A stretch of 38,305 nucleotides of DNA, taken from the NCBI GenBank assembly GCA_034506335.1, contig JAPDPR010000038.1, forward strand, positions 1 to 38,305. Direction: 5' to 3'. Shown one piece after another: positions 35,685 to 38,305 of this stretch (within the stretch, counting starts at the first letter, position 1; every line of letters starts with the position of its first letter). This DNA is from a candidate division KSB1 bacterium (GTDB lineage: Bacteria; Zhuqueibacterota; Zhuqueibacteria; JANLFK01; Oleimicrobiaceae). Below the pieces are notes generated by a model. The model saw only the letters and a program-made list of their open reading frames with translations, was not told the DNA's origin and made no database searches. The position numbers and the translations under genes are program-made.

Positions 35685-37220
35685 ATGCGAGGCGTCCTTT
35701 CGCTTGTGCTGACCTTGGCAGTCCTGGCAAACACCGATGAGGCGGCAAGCCCTCCCTCAGCTGGGCAGAACGCCGAATGGCCAGTCTTGGTGGCGACATC
35801 CGGCTCGCCCCTGGCCACCGCCTACAACACCGGCAGGCGAATGGTGCGGGATAGCCGGGACCACCGCTACATTGCCTACCAGGACCTGCGTGGGAACGAA
35901 CCAATCGTCTGCCTCGTTCGCAGCGCCGACGGGAGGTCCTGGTCAAGTCCGGATACCATAGCCGAAGGGCGCTTCCCGTCCTTAGCGATTGACCGGGAAG
36001 ATCGCCTATTTCTTGTCTGGCAGAGCCCTGACAGCGCGGAGATCCTGCTTGCTTTCAGCACTGACTACGGGGAGAGCTGGCAGGTGCTACCCGGTACGCT
36101 CAACCCAATTCCCTTTTCAGGGGTGTGGCGCGCCTGCTTCCCAGTCGTGGAGGCTGGCCTCCGGTCGGTGCACGTCGCCTGGCAGCAGCAAGTCCCCGAT
36201 CCGACCGGGATGCGGCAATGCATCTTCTTCGCCTCTTTGTCCCTCGACTCACTGGGCGCTGCGCCGCCCGGCTGGATCGTGATCAGTCTCCCTGGGGAAC
36301 ATGCCTGCTTCCCATCTTTGGCATATAATCTTGCCTTCGAGCCGGGGTGCGTGCACGTGGTGTGGGGCGATTCGGCGGGGTTCAAAGGGCGCTCTATCGC
36401 CTACCGCAGGGTGGACGAGATTGCAAACGCGTGGACTCCACCACTACACGAACCACCGCTGGACGTCACGGCAGGGATCTGTCCGTCCACTGCCCACCAT
36501 CCGGCGGTCTCGGTGGGCGCAGGCGAGGTCGTGCATGTGGTCTGGAACCACGACTGCGGCGGCTTTCACAGCCTGCTCTTTTCCGACCTTGCCAATCCTG
36601 GGGCGCGCTTCGACAAGGACGTGAGCGCCAGCCCGGACCCCATGGTCTGCGTCGACGACGTCTACTGGAAGTACAGCGCCCTGGTCTGGGTGAAGGACGA
36701 CGAGGTCTACTACATGCAAACCCGCGATGCAGTGCCCATTTCTTCTGACCCGATTGCGGTCAGCGACCTCGACGGGGTGCCAAGCCGGTATCCGAGCCTG
36801 TGCTACAAGCATTTTCGGGCCGATTCCTTGGACGTCGTGTGGACGGATGGCAGCCAGCCGCCGTATCGCATCTTGTACCGGCGCATGGAAAAAGTCTACT
36901 CAGGCTCGCGAGTTGGCGAAGAGGCGACCTTCGGCGTGCCGTCGCCGCTTGCGCTCCAGCCAGGCCATCCCAATCCTACCAACGCGAGCACCGCCATCGA
37001 TTTCGTGCTTCCGGCTCCCGCCTTTGTTCGTTTAGAGATCTACAACGTGCTGGGCCAGAAGGTGCGCACGCTGGTGGATGAATTGCGGCCCGCAGGGAGG
37101 CACCAGGTGCGGTGGAATGGACTGGATGACAGCGGGCGTCCTCTGCCCGGTGGCCTGTACTTGTGTCGGCTGCGCACACCCCACGGCCTCCGTGTCCAGA
37201 AGCTCACCCTTTTGTGGTGA
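35685..37220 (+). CDS. Sialidase/BNR-propeller-like secreted protein with T9SS sorting tail
   Basis: 511 residues from ATG 35685 (GGGAGG five bases upstream) with signal peptide MRGVLSLVLTLAVLANTDEAA. Blades with BNR/Asp-box-like features follow: SADGRSWSSPDTI, FSTDYGESWQVLPG, and repeated 'VHVVWxD' or 'LVWQS' strands (about 40-415). No sialidase catalytic arginine triad or Tyr/Glu pair was recognised, so binding rather than catalysis is likely. The sorting tail (about 430-511: GHPNPTNASTAIDF, LEIYNVLGQKVRTLVDE, ending KLTLLW) is very like that of the neighbouring proteins. The stop overlaps an ATG of the next frame (TGATG). Confidence 0.83.
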   Translation: MRGVLSLVLTLAVLANTDEAASPPSAGQNAEWPVLVATSGSPLATAYNTGRRMVRDSRDHRYIAYQDLRGNEPIVCLVRSADGRSWSSPDTIAEGRFPSLAIDREDRLFLVWQSPDSAEILLAFSTDYGESWQVLPGTLNPIPFSGVWRACFPVVEAGLRSVHVAWQQQVPDPTGMRQCIFFASLSLDSLGAAPPGWIVISLPGEHACFPSLAYNLAFEPGCVHVVWGDSAGFKGRSIAYRRVDEIANAWTPPLHEPPLDVTAGICPSTAHHPAVSVGAGEVVHVVWNHDCGGFHSLLFSDLANPGARFDKDVSASPDPMVCVDDVYWKYSALVWVKDDEVYYMQTRDAVPISSDPIAVSDLDGVPSRYPSLCYKHFRADSLDVVWTDGSQPPYRILYRRMEKVYSGSRVGEEATFGVPSPLALQPGHPNPTNASTAIDFVLPAPAFVRLEIYNVLGQKVRTLVDELRPAGRHQVRWNGLDDSGRPLPGGLYLCRLRTPHGLRVQKLTLLW

Positions 37221-37273
37221 TGCGGATGCCTGAGGCAATGGGGGTGGGGGCTAAGCAGGGGACGATTAGGACT

Positions 37274-38044
37274 GTGCGGGAGAAAGTGATTGTTCTGGTG
37301 GCAGTGGCTGCACTGCCTTTCGCCCGGGGAAATGGGCAGGCCCCTGGGGCGTGGGGGGGCCGGCCCCTCGCCCAATCGCCACGTGATGACCGCCACCCCT
37401 ACTTCGGTCGAGGAGGCGCAAAAGTCCTGTGGCTTGTCTACGACACCGAGGTGGAGCCGGGAAACACAGAGGTCTTCCTGCGACGCCTGCGCAGCCAGGA
37501 CTCAGTGTGGTCAGAGCCCGTTCGCCTTACCTCCGACCCTGGGGCCGACCAGAACCCGGCGGTGGAGCTTGTGGGCGATTCGGCCTTGGTGGTGTGGGAG
37601 AGCAACCGACGGGGTAACTGGGACCTGATGTACTCTACGTTTGGCTCGGCAGGGTGGTCTTCTCCAGACTTCGTCACCAACGATGAGGCCAACGAACGGG
37701 AGCCAGCTTTGGCATCTCCCCCCATGTGGGTGTCTGAGCGCTGGGGGGTGAGGGTGCTCCTTGTATTCTGCAAGGAAGGTGTGCTTCATGCCGCGACGTT
37801 TGGCGGCGACCGCTGGCAGTTTTTAGACCGGTTGCCCAGGCCAGGGCCGGTGGTTCTGGAAATCTACAACACCGTCGGCCAGAAGGTGCGCACGCTGGTG
37901 AATGAGCCCAAGGCGGCCGGAGCGCATACGGTGCCGTGGGACGGGCGCGACGAGCAAGGGCGTGAAATGCCTGGCGGAGTGTACCTCTGTCGCCTCTTCG
38001 CTGGGTCGGCCGTCGCAACCAAGAAGCTGGTGTTGACGCGGTAA
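37274..38044 (+). CDS. Short propeller-like secreted protein with T9SS sorting tail
   Basis: 256 residues if the GTG at 37274 is used, which gives a compact signal peptide (M/VREKVIVLVAVAALPFARGNG). An in-frame ATG at 37220 overlaps the previous stop as TGATG and would add an 18-residue polar lead. The body (about 25-180) has a few propeller-like blades (KVLWLVYDTEVEPG, FLRRLRSQDSVWSEPVRLT, SALVVWESNRRGNWDLMYS), fewer than needed for a full propeller, and then runs straight into a sorting tail (VVLEIYNTVGQKVRTLVNE..., ending KKLVLTR) without the usual YPNPFN start. This looks like a deletion derivative of a protein like its upstream neighbour (inference). Confidence 0.75.
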   Translation: MREKVIVLVAVAALPFARGNGQAPGAWGGRPLAQSPRDDRHPYFGRGGAKVLWLVYDTEVEPGNTEVFLRRLRSQDSVWSEPVRLTSDPGADQNPAVELVGDSALVVWESNRRGNWDLMYSTFGSAGWSSPDFVTNDEANEREPALASPPMWVSERWGVRVLLVFCKEGVLHAATFGGDRWQFLDRLPRPGPVVLEIYNTVGQKVRTLVNEPKAAGAHTVPWDGRDEQGREMPGGVYLCRLFAGSAVATKKLVLTR

Positions 38045-38066
38045 AATTCCATTTTGGAGCGCGCAC

Positions 38067-38273
38067 ATGCAGCACAAACCCATCTGGAGCGCGCTGCTGG
38101 CAGCAGTGCTCGGATGCTCCCTCCTCGCTGTGGAGGAACTGAGAGGGCAGAGCGCAGCGCATGACCCGGAGTTAATCGTGTCCGGCGGAAGCTGGCCAGG
38201 GGTCGCCGGCCTGGGCGACGGAGGATTTGTCATCTGCTGGCAGGCCCAACGAGCGGACCCCACGTGGCTTTAG
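38067..38273 (+). CDS. Short secreted ORF, likely truncated start of a larger repeat protein
   Basis: 68 residues; GGAG lies seven bases before ATG 38067, 22 bases after the previous stop. The leader (MQHKPIWSALLAAVLGCSLL..., then ELRGQSAAHD) is a signal peptide. The remaining part reads SGGSWPGVAGLGDGGFVICWQ, like the first blade of cadherin/propeller repeat proteins, and then stops at a TAG at 38271-38273. A true gene of this type would continue for hundreds of residues, so either a frameshift or nonsense mutation has broken it, or the rest is outside the window in another frame. Confidence 0.5.
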   Translation: MQHKPIWSALLAAVLGCSLLAVEELRGQSAAHDPELIVSGGSWPGVAGLGDGGFVICWQAQRADPTWL

Positions 38274-38305
38274 AGGGCTTGTAGGTGCTTCCTCCTGTCA
38301 AAGCC

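Noticed and set aside
36315..36340. TGGCAT...TTGCC resembling a sigma-54 site on the plus strand
   Set aside because: Spacing is 11 and it lies inside a coding sequence.
1..38305. tRNA, rRNA, CRISPR arrays, IS elements or phage genes
   Set aside because: No T-loop-like GTTCRANYC with acceptor pairing, no regular spaced repeats, no transposase or integrase motifs were seen in any intergenic gap.

Overview
The window reads like a chromosomal segment of a GC-rich, Gram-negative bacterium of the Fibrobacteres-Chlorobi-Bacteroidetes (FCB) superphylum, plausibly an uncultured lineage of the KSB1/Calditrichota kind. The reasons are a TonB-dependent receptor with a CarboxypepD_reg-like N-terminus and at least eight secreted proteins ending in the same kind of C-terminal module (a YPNPFN-like motif, then LxIYNxLGQKVRTL..., ...G.HxVxWDG..., and a final ...KxxLxR), i.e. 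a type IX secretion (T9SS type A) or FlgD-like sorting tail. The taxonomic placement is inference; no rRNA or tRNA gene is visible.

Left half (1-21255, all on the minus strand). Read in the direction of transcription it opens with a three-gene sensory operon: a membrane-tethered extracellular solute-binding protein, a two-TM sensor histidine kinase and a sigma-54-activating response regulator. A good sigma-54 promoter (GG-N10-GC at 16791-16806) with GATAA half-sites upstream then precedes a long co-oriented saccharolytic run: GH5+CBM6, malectin+GH116, GH3, sodium:sugar symporter, a cohesin-like protein with a sorting tail, a dockerin-like GH-A (GH2-type) hydrolase, a multi-CBM protein with a CBM9-like domain, and a TonB-dependent receptor cut by the window edge. 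Together this is a beta-glucan/hemicellulose-type utilisation locus without SusD: polysaccharide binding and hydrolysis at the surface, outer-membrane uptake, oligosaccharide trimming, sodium-driven import, and its own extracellular sugar sensor.

The strand switches at 21256-21614, where two back-to-back sigma-70-type promoters (both with 17-bp spacers) drive the sensory operon leftward and polA rightward. The right half (21615-38305, all plus) has DNA polymerase I with intact proofreading motifs, a RsbW-like ATP-binding anti-sigma regulator, a parvulin-type lipoprotein, a serpin with an inhibitory-type hinge, a DUF3160 protein with a sorting tail, an unusual 711-residue protein with three copies of a Cys/His module alternating with Asp-rich calcium-type repeats, a PQQ-propeller-like lipoprotein, two sialidase-propeller-like proteins with sorting tails, and the short start of another secreted protein. 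Three intergenic gaps here (455, 926 and 758 bp) hold no convincing gene, although one contains a strong promoter about 500 bp from the next gene.

The most novel-looking items are (i) the three-fold Cys/His repeat protein at 32455-34590, (ii) the overlapping cohesin-like/dockerin-like gene pair at 4227-7288, and (iii) the solute-binding-protein/kinase/sigma-54-activator system with its promoter in front of the hydrolase genes.
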